64,000 nucleotides of DNA from Dallia pectoralis. Lineage: Eukaryota; Chordata; Actinopteri; Esociformes; Umbridae. The translations under genes were made by a program, and so were the position numbers. Below, in pieces: positions 31,313-41,753 of the stretch. The notes beneath the pieces are model-generated. The model had not been told where the DNA came from. It saw nothing but the letters and a program-made list of their open reading frames with translations, and made no database searches. The DNA lies in contig CM055728.1 in the NCBI GenBank assembly GCA_029465975.1, positions 25,442,851 through 25,506,850 on the forward strand. Direction: 5' to 3'. Within the stretch, counting starts at the first letter, position 1. Each line of letters starts with the position of its first letter.

Positions 31313-31382
31313 CTCTCTCCCGGGGCGAGACTCGAACATTTACATAACCATGGGGCTTCCTAGCCAATCAGCTAGTGGCACA
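31313..31382 (-). repeat. tRNA-derived SINE head, antisense
   Basis: GGGGCGAGACTCGAAC is a reversed B box (GTTCGAGTCTC), and TAGCCAATCAGCTAGTGG about 30 bases away is a reversed A-box-like element. Their spacing suits a Pol III internal promoter of a tRNA-derived SINE. No tRNA cloverleaf is evident. Confidence 0.5.
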
Positions 31383-31807
31383 GGCACTACCTAAACACAT
31401 TTCATTTCAAGTCTTTTTTTACAGTAGAATACCCTGGATAGTTATAGTTTAGCAAAGGAATGATGAATCTCAAATCTGCAATTTTTGGTGTCAAAAGCAC
31501 CTTTGACTGGCCACTTTCTCCAGGGGTATAGCAGATTACATTGCATGAAATAAAATGAAAAAGGTCACATAATAACTAGAAACAAGAGCTTATTCAGGGT
31601 TTTGGCTTTAGCTGCTCCAAGTTCACTGTCAGGCTGGGTTGAACCAACATCTGGGCACAGAGGAGAGCGTTTCCATGTTTTTCACTGACACCAAGGATCC
31701 TTCAATGGAAATCTCCATATTTTTGCCAACCCAGCAAAGGTTACATTATGTCAAACTAAGTTTGTTACACATCAAAATGTGGGCCATCAGTCACAGAGCC
31801 ACAATGA

Positions 31808-31812
31808 CCATG
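31808..31812. repeat. Target-site duplication of the solo LTR, left copy
   Basis: CCATG, identical to 32636-32640. Confidence 0.85.
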
Positions 31813-32635
31813 TGTTACGTTTCCCCTTCTAGGGTAGGGTACGCAACACCCGTTTCCGTGAGCCCCTGTTGAGTGGTATGCAAAGGTGTAGGGTCGAGGG
31901 TGCAAATAAGGACAACCAACACAAGTCTGTCGTTAATAAACAAAGGAGTTTATTTGTCTCCTTAATATAACGGCAGGGAAAAAGGGCTGAGCGGAACCAA
32001 AGCAAAGAACGTAACATAAACGGGCAACACTTCCCTAAACTTCACTAAATCCCCCCCCCCTTTAACCTAACCAGAGCACGGATGAGGCTCTCTAACAAAA
32101 ATACAGGGGGTGGTCCGCCCAGGTCTTGCCTAGTGTGTTTAGACAGAGGTCTGCTACGGGAGATGTAAACCCATGGGCCTCTTGCCTAACACATTCCCTT
32201 TTCCCCTGACAGAAGAAAAAGGTAATTAACCCAAATAATAGAGATGCCTGGTTACAGACAACAACCAAACAAATACACACGACAGATGACAAACACAATA
32301 TTAATACACCAAAACACATGTACCAGGAACAGCACTATAACACCAAAAACACACCTCTAACAATAAGTACTCCCTCTATGTTCACAGTACTCACTATACC
32401 GAAAAGGCCCGACAGAGCTCCAACACAAGAGATCCAGAGAGAGAGCTTCTCCCCTGAACACAAGGCTTAAATAGCCACAGACACAGCTGCCTCCACTGAT
32501 GAAGAAGGGCGGAGTCCGGTCCTCAATCAGGAAGGTGATTACCCAATCCGCTGCTTGGGGAGGATATGAGTCATGTCTGCAACAGAATACAACCAAACAC
32601 ACACAGAACACACAAACTCCCTGGGGAACGTAACA
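31813..32635 (-). mobile_element. Solo LTR of a retrotransposon, 823 bp, flanked by CCATG duplication
   Basis: The element begins TGTTACGTTTCCCC and ends GGGGAACGTAACA, which gives canonical TG...CA termini within an imperfect inverted repeat. It is bounded by a 5-bp direct repeat CCATG (31808-31812 and 32636-32640), the target-site duplication expected of LTR elements. Read on the - strand, an ATTGG box, a CTATTTAAGCC TATA-like box (near 32470) and an AATAAA (near 31950) come in U3-R-U5 order, so the LTR points to the - strand. No internal gag or pol sequence is present, so it is a solo LTR from recombination. A Ty3/Gypsy origin is plausible but unproven. Confidence 0.85.
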
Positions 32636-32640
32636 CCATG
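32636..32640. repeat. Target-site duplication of the solo LTR, right copy
   Basis: CCATG, identical to 31808-31812. Confidence 0.85.
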
Positions 32641-34644
32641 AATGCCATTATTTAGGGAATGCAAGAAAGGTGTAAAACAAATACCATCAATGATCCTACG
32701 GGATACTAGGTCAAGTTAGTCAGGAACATTCAAAGTAGTTAAATACATGATTACTGAAAACATGATAATATACTGTACACGTTTTAGAGCAAATCAGACT
32801 CAATAGTAATAACTAAAATACTTTAAGGTCACAAATACAATCAATAGATGTGACCATATGTTGCTAAAGAGAAAGACATCTATAGCTAGAATTTGACAAC
32901 ATTTTGTCCTGTAACAGGTCCCTTTCCATTCGTCAAACGTCTCATTTGCAGTTCAGATGCTGGAAGAAAGAAGTGGCCTACATTTGACTTTTGAAGTAAC
33001 GTTATCAGAAGTGACTGGTTGTGTTTAACCAACACATACAAGGTAATACTGAAAAGGAAATTGATAGCCTGGTTCTAGGATGACAAATTACTACACGGAT
33101 TGAAACAGGCAGAAGACGTTTTCAACTTTTCTGATTAAATGGGCCTGCTGGGAGCACAAGCTTGCTTGATGTTTAACGTGGGAGAGGATAACAAAAGTAA
33201 AAACACAGCCTACTACTGTGTCTTTATAGAAATAACAACCGCTTAAGAGAACTGCCCCAAATAAAATCACAGGACTAGTGAAATTTGGTCAAATTACATT
33301 TTCACTGCCTTCTAAACTTACTTTATAGAATTGCATGAATGCATTGTGGCGTTGTTAGTGTCAGCTGGATAATGTTATTGTCCCCAAACAAGATCAGCCA
33401 ACCCTCTATGCTCTGGGGGAATTACACAACTTAATTGGTCAGGTCTGACTGGTCTTATGTGAGATATTATTGGTTGTTAACCTGTCTAGAGAAATATACA
33501 CTTACAGTACCACAACTGTCCCCATGACAACTGACCCCATGACAATATCAAACAAAGCATTTGTGCCGGACGAAACGCTGTGGTTCGTGTCATGCTTTGT
33601 TAAAAAATCACATAATATATCCTATAAATGCATTTGATACTATTTTGCATTATAAATATACATTATGACACACGCCTGTAGCGTGATGAAAGTTTGTTTG
33701 TGTTAAAACACTAACATATCTGCCTTTTTTGCAAGTAAATATGACAAAAATACCTGATTTGAATTCAGCAAAAGCCTAGACACTACATCAACGAGGAAGA
33801 CATTCTAGGCTAATCTGCAATCGCTGTTGATGATCAAATACTAGCTCAATGAATGATTAAGATTTTTGGTTGATGTGAAGCATTGGACATAAGATTTTGG
33901 CAATATGTTTATCTCTAACTAAAGATAACTGAAATATTCATAAAGATATTTTGGAGGACCTACCCAACATACATATATTGAAATGTTTACCGGTACCTAT
34001 ATTAAAGCATACCAGAGTGGCTATGGCTTTCCTAAAATATTAAGATATATGAATACATATATACATAATAAATATGTTTTTTTACATCTGTGACAAGTTT
34101 ATCATTTGTCAAAACCTGCAGCCGGAAAGAGTGGCTGTGGCAAAGTTTTGAGTCTCTCAATCTGCACAGTATAACTATCAGGACATAAGTACATTTTTGT
34201 AATTTTCACATAGCTGACCTGTAATCCTTGGAAATATTGGTGTAATTGCTTATAGATTCCTCTGAGAAAAAATATGGGTCCAAATTAATGATTCTTTTCT
34301 CCAAGAACGCTTTATAATATTTGTTGATTAGCTGAATCGGTCTCCTGTTTGGATCATTGGAGCCGTGACTCAGCCCCCATTGACCCCAGATGAATCTCCA
34401 GCCCAGATTTTTATGATCATTTCACATACTGTGTTCACGTTCGTCTTTCTGCAGATGCATAAGTAGTTGCAGAGAACATAAGTAATTACACAGCCAGTCA
34501 AAAGTTAGTATATACGTCAATTAGATACAGGTGGTTTTCTTTATCATGGTTTGTTTGCTGAGATTTTGTTCACCTTTGACATCAGCTTCCTTCTGCCTGT
34601 GGGCTGCTCAGGATCCATCCTTTTGCTAATATGATGGCCTACAG
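32641..34644. other. Intergenic, AT-rich, nothing recognised
   Basis: No exon, element or tandem array recognised. Confidence 0.4.
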
Positions 34645-34823
34645 AGAAGACCAACATGAATACCAAGTGTGTGTTGGATATCCACATGCATATCAAGTGT
34701 AGAGGAGAGGGTCTCATCTCAGTAGAATATCCGAGCATCCATGACAAGGCACTCATCGAAATCATCACGTCTCTGCTTGCACTGTCTGTGCTGAGGGTTA
34801 GCTCAGAGCTATTGGCCACACAG
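34645..34823 (+). CDS. Candidate orphan exon (unassigned)
   Basis: A 179-nt open segment lies between a usable acceptor (GATGGCCTACAG) and donor (ACACAG|GTACGC). It encodes NTKCVLDIHMHIKCRGEG, then VEYPSIHDKALIEIITSL and RVSSELLATQ. The alternation of hydrophobic strand-like and helix-like stretches looks more protein-like than nearby frames. I do not recognise a family and found no partner exons, and the opposite strand is also open. It could be an exon of an unannotated or decayed gene, or chance. Confidence 0.2.
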
Positions 34824-35054
34824 GTACGCATCAGCTCGTGATCTTCTACGGTCTTTAATGTTCAATTTATTCAGAGATCATGCTGCAGTACTTGCTTATA
34901 GGATAGTGATTGTGTCAGTCTCGTGGTCCAGTGACTATCCTGGAATACCTAGATCTAGATGAAAGCTCGCACTTCCTATGTGAGGCAGCCGGTGGTTCAT
35001 GTGAGAACGTGGACCTTATGGGCAGAAGCTGTGTGGACTGGCAGCCTGAATGTG

Positions 35055-35060
35055 TAAAAA
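35055..35060. repeat. Target-site duplication (left) of the 474-bp TIR element
   Basis: TAAAAA, repeated at 35535-35540. Confidence 0.65.
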
Positions 35061-35534
35061 CCAACACGATATCATGAGATTTCGTGAAATAGACACGATT
35101 TTTGTACCCAACATTTGTGACATCCACACGTAAAAGGTATTTTTTTCGTGTCCTGGACGAAAGCAAGTGTCGTGATTGGTTGACTCAACTTGCATTTCAA
35201 CCAGGAAGTGGGCGTAGCTTGAATTGTAAACGCAACGGATTTAACTTTCTGGAATATAACTCTTTTTATTACTCTAAACGAAAACCTGACTCTTACTCTT
35301 TCCCTAACCTTAACCAATACCTAACATTTCGATTTACTTATTTGTTTAACGTGTTGTTGACCAAAAACGTTTGGTGTGCTTTTTTGTGTGTGTGTGACGA
35401 TTTTCCGTGGAGTCCTAAATATTACGTGTCCTGTACACAAAAAAAATTATCGTGTCCAGGACACAAAAAAACGAACTTTAACGTGTGCATGTCACAAATT
35501 TTGGGTTTCACGAAAACCTGTGATATCGTGTTGC
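35061..35534. mobile_element. Non-autonomous DNA element with long terminal inverted repeats
   Basis: The left end CCAACACGATATCATGAGAT continues with TTCGTGAAA...TTTGTGACATCCACACG. The right end reads, in reverse complement, GCAACACGATATCACAGG and then TTTTCGTGAAA...TTTGTGACATGCACACG. The inverted repeats thus extend about 70 bases with mismatches. TAAAAA flanks both sides as a likely 6-bp target duplication. No transposase is encoded; a long open frame through it (35102-35665) overruns the right end and is not called as a gene. Superfamily unresolved. Confidence 0.8.
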
Positions 35535-35540
35535 TAAAAA
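35535..35540. repeat. Target-site duplication (right) of the 474-bp TIR element
   Basis: TAAAAA, as at 35055-35060. Confidence 0.65.
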
Positions 35541-37261
35541 TCACACAATCGCACAACTTATCCTTCCACGAACAACCGGTTCTGAAATGTTTACAGTGCA
35601 GAAGTGAGATGGCAATTTCGTCCAAAGAGAGGTTCCCACGGATCCTGGAGACAGATATTATCTGAAGCAAGATATCTGAGAATGAAACAAATGGAGAAGA
35701 AATTAACTAAATTCATGTCTCTGTGGGTTTTGTGGTTTCGTTTGGACATCGACATTTGTTTTTGTTAAAGTGTAGAACGTTTAAATATGTTTCATTGGAT
35801 GAACTGTCACTAAACTAGATTATTGTATTTTGCCTTTGCTTTTTTAATTGAAAACATGCAGTCTTATTAGGCACCTGAACGTCGAGATCAAATCATCTAC
35901 TTGGGTAGTATGGGTTAAAATACAATATGGTGTAATGGGACCTTCTATGCAGTTTATATGACATCAGGCAGGAAGATGGAAGACGACAAGCTGGTGGAGG
36001 GAACGTTGTTTGCTGTTCTGTGAGCAAGATAACATTAGTGCCAATCAAGGCAATCCAACTTGTAAGATGTAATTTAGAAAGTATGGGGAAAGAAATGCTA
36101 AAGAGTAGTGTATGTACAAATAAAAAAACGAGACATTGACAAACAATAAATATTGAACTATTTGTACATGAGAGAATTATGAACAACTTGCATTCTGGGG
36201 GAAGCCTACTTCTAGTCATACTAAGGCATCGTCCTAGAGCTTGATCAGGTCTTCCTGTATTGAGTGAAAGACAAAGGAAAAGATGGTCCATATCTTTTAC
36301 TTGTTCCTACTGTAGAATTACAGTACATTTCCGTAATGTTTTTTTCTTAGTCCTGTGGAGCTACGAAACAGAACACAGCACCTGTGGGTTAGGATTTTTG
36401 ATGAAATTGAATTTAAAGCAAGCTTCTGAATTCTTAAGAAATCTCACAGCCTGGACGTAAAAAGCCTTATTCACAGTCAATTGAAAATAGGGTTGGCAGG
36501 TGAAGCCAGTGACAGGGCTGGTTTGTCTCGTCACACTCCATTGGCTGCTTATGAATGCCACTAGAAGGCCTGCAGAGTGGGTGTAGCAAAGCTAAATTGA
36601 TAATTCATAATTATCTGGGGACTGCATTTCACTCATGCATGTGTTTTTATTACCGCTCACACTTAGCAAATTCATTCTACATTATATAACCAGTGCAGAA
36701 ATAAAGTCAAGAAGGCATCTCAAGTGTGCTGCGAACATCACCAAGTGAAACTGCAGGAATGTATTTTTCCGTATGTCAAGATCAATTTATTTAGGCTTGG
36801 TTTCTGTTGTTGTTACTCTAATGGCAACATCATACAATGTACGGCTTTTTGATAATATTATACATTGTGAAATATGTTATTATATGTTCTTTATAAGGGA
36901 CATCGTGGAACCTAAAACTAGCTCCTCCAATTTTCCAGTCCAAATCTGCTATTCACTTACTTATGTTTGAAAAAATGGCTCTTCTGGTCGTTTCTGAGCT
37001 TTTCCATTGAATTGTACAGCTGTGTCATCTGCATATAAGTGAACATGTACATTGTTTCCAAATCACTAAGGGGTAGTAGCCATGGAGACTTGCCAATTGG
37101 TTAATCGTTTAACTAAGCTTTAACACATTGAACACGAAGTACATTTGCAGACAATTGGCGAGGCCTTGCTTAAAATGTATTTTGTTTTAATACGATATTG
37201 CCTAATCACATAACGAATAGACATACACAGACGTACGCATACAGCAATGTTATATACCGTA
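35541..37261. other. Intergenic
   Basis: A short patch near 35975-36000 (GACGACAAGCTGGTGGAGGG) resembles the Tc1-like remnant at 7935 and may be a tiny relic. Otherwise nothing recognised. Confidence 0.35.
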
Positions 37262-37870
37262 AATGTCATGCAGAGACACGTAAAGGTGCGTAAATGTCAA
37301 GCAGAGACACATACATGTGCGTATTTGTCATGCAGAGACACATACATGTGCGTAGTTGTCATGCAGAGACATATAAAGGTGCGTAAATGTAATACAGAGA
37401 CACATACATGTGCGTAGTTGTCATGCAGAGACACGTAAAGGTGCGTAAATGTCAAGCAGAGACACATACATGTGCGTAGTTGTCATGCAGAGACACGTAA
37501 AGGTGCGTAAATGTCAAGCAGAGACACATACATGTGCATAGTTGTCATGCAGAGACACATACATGTGCGTAGTTGTCATGCAGAGACACATACATGTGCG
37601 TAGTTGTTATGCAGAGACACATACATGTGCGTAGTTGTCATGCAGAGACACATACATGTGCGTAGTTGTCATGCAGAGACACATACATGTGCGTAGTTGT
37701 CATGCAGAGACACATACATGTGCGTAGTTGTCATGCAGAGACACATACATGTGCGTAGTTGTCATGCAGAGACACATACATGTGCGTAGTTGTCATGCAG
37801 AGACACATACATGTGCGTAGTTGTCATGCAGAGACATATAAAGGTGCGTAAATGTCATGCAGAGACACAT
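37262..37870. repeat. 31-bp minisatellite, about 20 copies
   Basis: The unit is TGTCATGCAGAGACACATAC + ATGTGCGTAGT, alternating at first with a variant containing CGTAAAGGTGCGTAAATG. The 3' half is nearly homogeneous. Confidence 0.95.
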
Positions 37871-39739
37871 AATCTTTGACGAATGGCGGACATTTAAATG
37901 TGGTGTTTGCGTTGTGAAATAATCGAGCCATTGAGTAGCTAACCAAAATGGCTGACAAATGAGCAGAAATCCCACTAATGACCTGCAGAAATCACACTAA
38001 TCTTAACTAACCTTAACTTACTTTAATATGGTGGCCTGTTTTGCATTACTGGTTCCATGCACACATCCTGCTGACACTAGCGTTCACTCCCACCTTCCCC
38101 CTGCCTTAACCTGTTAGGCCACACACTGCCTGGAGGTCATTTAATATATGCAAAAAAAAATATGTATATGCAAAGTGTTTTGCTTTGAGTTACCCTAAAT
38201 AAGAAAAACATAGTTTTTAAAAAAAAGCGTTTTCTTTATGACATCCATAAATTTGGGCTTTTTCTGGCTATGACTGGGTTTCTGAATGGCAGCGACAAGC
38301 AACAAAATAATTAATTTATTTTAATTGCAATGTTTTTAACTGGATGAATAAAAAAAATCACACAATGTATTCTCAAATGCTGACATATGGTTTCGAACCT
38401 GGGATATTAAACACGGCAGAGACAACAATTAATCATAAATGAGATCCAAATTATTTAATTTGTGTTAATTTGTGTACAAAATAAATCCTAGATTGACTCT
38501 TTAATGACAGAAAGTGATTGTAACATATAGAAACCAATATCTTCATTTTGTAAACATTGTTTTGTATATACATATACATACAGTACTATGTATTTGATAA
38601 TATTGTCAGCTGTGTCATAGAAAAGAGGTCTTCATCGGATCTGAAATGTATTTCCAAGCTGAACTGTGTTGGTGAAATTCCTAACCGTCTTACTTGGGAA
38701 GGCTTGATGTCACTTCTTTATGTCCGTAAAGAGAGGCGTGTTGTGAGAAGACGTGTCAGGTGAACGTAGCTAGCTAGAACGTGAGATTAGATGGTTAGGT
38801 TAAGCAAACGGTATCTAAACAAATGTATTGTTAACAGCTTAGTTGTTTAATAGAGGGGAAAAGATGGTATCGGTTTAGGATAATTATTATTTTTGGGGCG
38901 ATATCCGATCCAGCGCTTTTGGACCGTATCGATTCCTATATACTAAATTTTGGATGATCCCACGAGATCTGTTTTTGTAAAATCAATCATTGATCTGAGA
39001 GAGATGTGAGGTTGGCCATAGCTTATTAAAAACATGTTCCAGGATGAGGGTTAATATGATCTAAATTGTGTCTGAAATATCAGATATGTACCACTTATCA
39101 CTTACAAATCACAGAGACAAGTGGCACCACACATCTCTGCTCTCTGTCTTCTCCAAATGAAAGCACATTCATTTCTTTTTTTAATTGCTTTAGCCTGTGT
39201 TACCTGGCCTGTACACAAATGTAGGTCTGTAAAAGCACATGTGGGAAGACTAATAGAAAGCTAGAATAATTAAATGAACTGCCCTCGTGAACTGCAGAGC
39301 ACCTGAAAGATTTTTTTTTTACCTCACGCACAGAAAGTCAGACAGGTTTTTGATCCACCGTTATGTGAATAAAATCTTGTGAAATGTTTTCACTTGGGAA
39401 GCAGTCCTAATCACCAAGCCTCATAATGTAACAGCTTCTGAAAGCAAATCAACAACTATTGCCAAAATAGCTGACAGAGTTCATTGCAGCAGAAAATAGC
39501 CAGTTGAAACAATGTTGCAAATTCACTATGCAGAGCTCAAATCCGACAAGGCATACAGAAAAGACAGATGACTATACTGAAATAACCTAGCCTGAACCAA
39601 GTCCACAAATGTGAATTAATTACAGTTATTTTCTTCAGGATATTCTAGTCTCATAATGTCAGTGTTTTTCACAACTTTGTAGACATTTGAGCCAATGTAT
39701 TGAGGAGAAAAGCCTGAAAAATCTCATGTAAATATATTC
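37871..39739. other. Intergenic, AT-rich
   Basis: No exon or element recognised. Confidence 0.4.
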
Positions 39740-40610
39740 AGTATTTCTTCAGTCATTTGTAGAGTAACATTTGGCAGTGACAACAGCTAAAGTCTTCTAC
39801 GCTGTGGATACCAGCATTAGTAGGTCTCCCCACAGATGTTCAAATCTGCTCAAGTGCTTTTATAGACTTGCCCCAAAGCCACTCCAATGTTTTCTTGGCA
39901 GTGTGTTTCAGGTTGTTGATTTGCTGAAAGATGTCTTTTCACCCCATTCTGAGGTCCTGTGTGCTCTGGAACAGGTTTTTTCTTCAAGTACCTCTCTGTA
40001 ATTTTCTTTACTCATCCTTTGTGATCTGTCTGCTAGTCCCTGTCTCCACACATAATGCTCCCACAACTGCGCTTCAGCGATGGGACGGTATTAGCCTGTG
40101 ATGAGCTATACTTTGGTTTTGCTAGATGTAGCGGTTGGCATTCAGTCCAAATTGTTCCATTTGTTTCTCGTCGGACCAGATCCTCTTTTTCCTCACACGC
40201 TCTGGGTCCTTCAAGTGGCCTGTCATATACCTTTTCCTCATGCAGCAGTGGCTTCTGTGCCACTTTAGCATAAATGCCTGGTTGATGTAGTGCTGTAGAG
40301 ATGTCCGTCAATCTTGCAGGTTCTCCCCCATCTTCAGAGAGTGGTCATAGGGTTCTTGGTCACCTCCCTGACCAATGTCCTTTCTAAACAGATTTTAAGT
40401 TTGGCGAGACAGCTCGCTCTGGAAGAGTTTAGGTGGTTCCACAAATCTTCCGTTTCACAATAATGGAGCAGACTGTTCTCCTAGGAACAATCAATGTTTA
40501 GAGCAATTTCATTAGGTATACTCTAAACAGTTGTCTGAGATCTACAGAGATTTCCTTGGACTTGGTGTCTTGGTATTTGCTCTAACATGCACAGTGAATC
40601 ATACACAACC
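39740..40610 (-). mobile_element. Degenerate Tc1-like DNA transposon, antisense
   Basis: Contains landmarks of a common fish Tc1-like family in order: AACATTTGGCAGTGACAACA, CCAAAGCCACTCCAATG, TCTGAGGTCCTGTGTGCTCT, GGGTTCTTGGTCACCTCCC, TCTAACATGCACAGTGAATC. The transposase would read on the - strand but is broken throughout. Ends are approximate. Confidence 0.75.
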
Positions 40611-41080
40611 GCTGCAGAGGAAGCATCTGATCTAAAACTGGTTCAATCTCAATTACTTTGCAGTATTCACTCGGTATATTGAACTTCACATATAGGGTTT
40701 CTAGCTACTGTGTAAAAATCCTCTGCTGAAATGCATTTTAAGGCTATTACCATTTGGAACCGGACTAAACCTTGTTAGGTTTCTTTACCCATTTGCAGGG
40801 AGTTTCTATCAATCATCAAAATCAGCTTGCTGGATTGATTTCAAAACAAGTATGACTATAATCAAATAGGAAACTGATTAAATGCCTTGTCTTCTATATG
40901 ATCCTAGCCTCTCGTTTTTACTAGAATGTTGTTGTAAAAACTGCATAGCTGTTTTTACTGAAACAGGATTACTCAAATATACGACAAGCGATTAGAACTA
41001 GATAAAATAAGCAACACTAGCATTTAATAAAAAGTGATTTCATTCTTTCAAGATAAAATAAATAAATAATTTGCAGTTGG
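40611..41080. other. Upstream flank of cbln4
   Basis: AT-rich, with no recognised element. The base composition shifts sharply to CpG-rich at about 41085. Confidence 0.4.
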
Positions 41081-41456
41081 CACATGGACGTGTCCGGACC
41101 GTGCGCAGGCACATCGCCAGGAGGACTAGAAGTCATTCCGCGTAATTTGGAGTCGCAGCGGAGCACCAACCAGCCGCTCAATGCGTCTCTCCTCAAACCG
41201 AAGCCCCAATGCCGTCATCTGTATCTCATTATCATTTTGCTCACAAATATAATTTGTAGAGAAAATGGGAAAAAAGAAAATAACCCGGATTGTCGATTCG
41301 ATCAATGGTCAAGATATGAAGATCTATTGTTAAAAACAAGTCGCCGGGTTTCTTTCAGCAACGCAGCCGGATACTGCTGGGTTCAATAGGAGTCATATCG
41401 CACCAGACGCGCCGGGGACACCACAGGAGGACTTTAAACCAGTGGGCATCTTTAAA
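41081..41456 (+). promoter_or_regulatory. CpG-rich leader / putative 5' UTR of cbln4
   Basis: A CG-rich stretch (GACGTGTCCGGACCGTGCGC, CCGCGTAATTTGGAGTCGC, CGCACCAGACGCGCCGG) leads directly to the start codon and contrasts with AT-rich flanks. It contains an upstream ATG frame (41084-41389, 101 codons) that closes before the main ATG. The transcription start was not determined. Confidence 0.5.
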
Positions 41457-41753
41457 ATGGTGCTGTTACTGCTGTTGGACAGGGTGATGGGAAACTCTCT
41501 TGCACTTATGTTCGGTTTGGCAGTGATCTCTGAGTTTGTGGGCGCTCAGAATGACACGGAGCCTATAGTTCTGGAGGGCAAATGCCTGGTGGTTTGCGAC
41601 TCTAACCCGACCGCGGATTGGAAAGGCTCGTCCTCCCCTCTGGGTATCTCAGTGCGCGCCGCCAACTCCAAGGTGGCTTTCTCTGCAGTCCGGAGCAACA
41701 ACCACGAACCATCGGACATGAGCAATAAAACAAGGATCATTTACTTCGACCAA
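41457..41753 (+). CDS. cbln4: cbln4 exon 1 (signal peptide, CxxxC motif, start of C1q domain)
   Basis: Ninety-nine codons from ATG to FDQ, with donor CAA|GTAAGT. A second in-frame ATG (MGNSLAL) eleven codons in would leave a shorter but still hydrophobic signal peptide. Confidence 0.92.

Noticed and set aside
35102..35665. A 187-codon open frame
   Set aside because: It lies mostly in the 474-bp inverted-repeat element and overruns its right boundary, with no recognisable domain.
37262..37870. Regularly spaced repeats resembling a CRISPR array
   Set aside because: Units are contiguous with no unique spacers, and the context is a vertebrate genome. It is a minisatellite.
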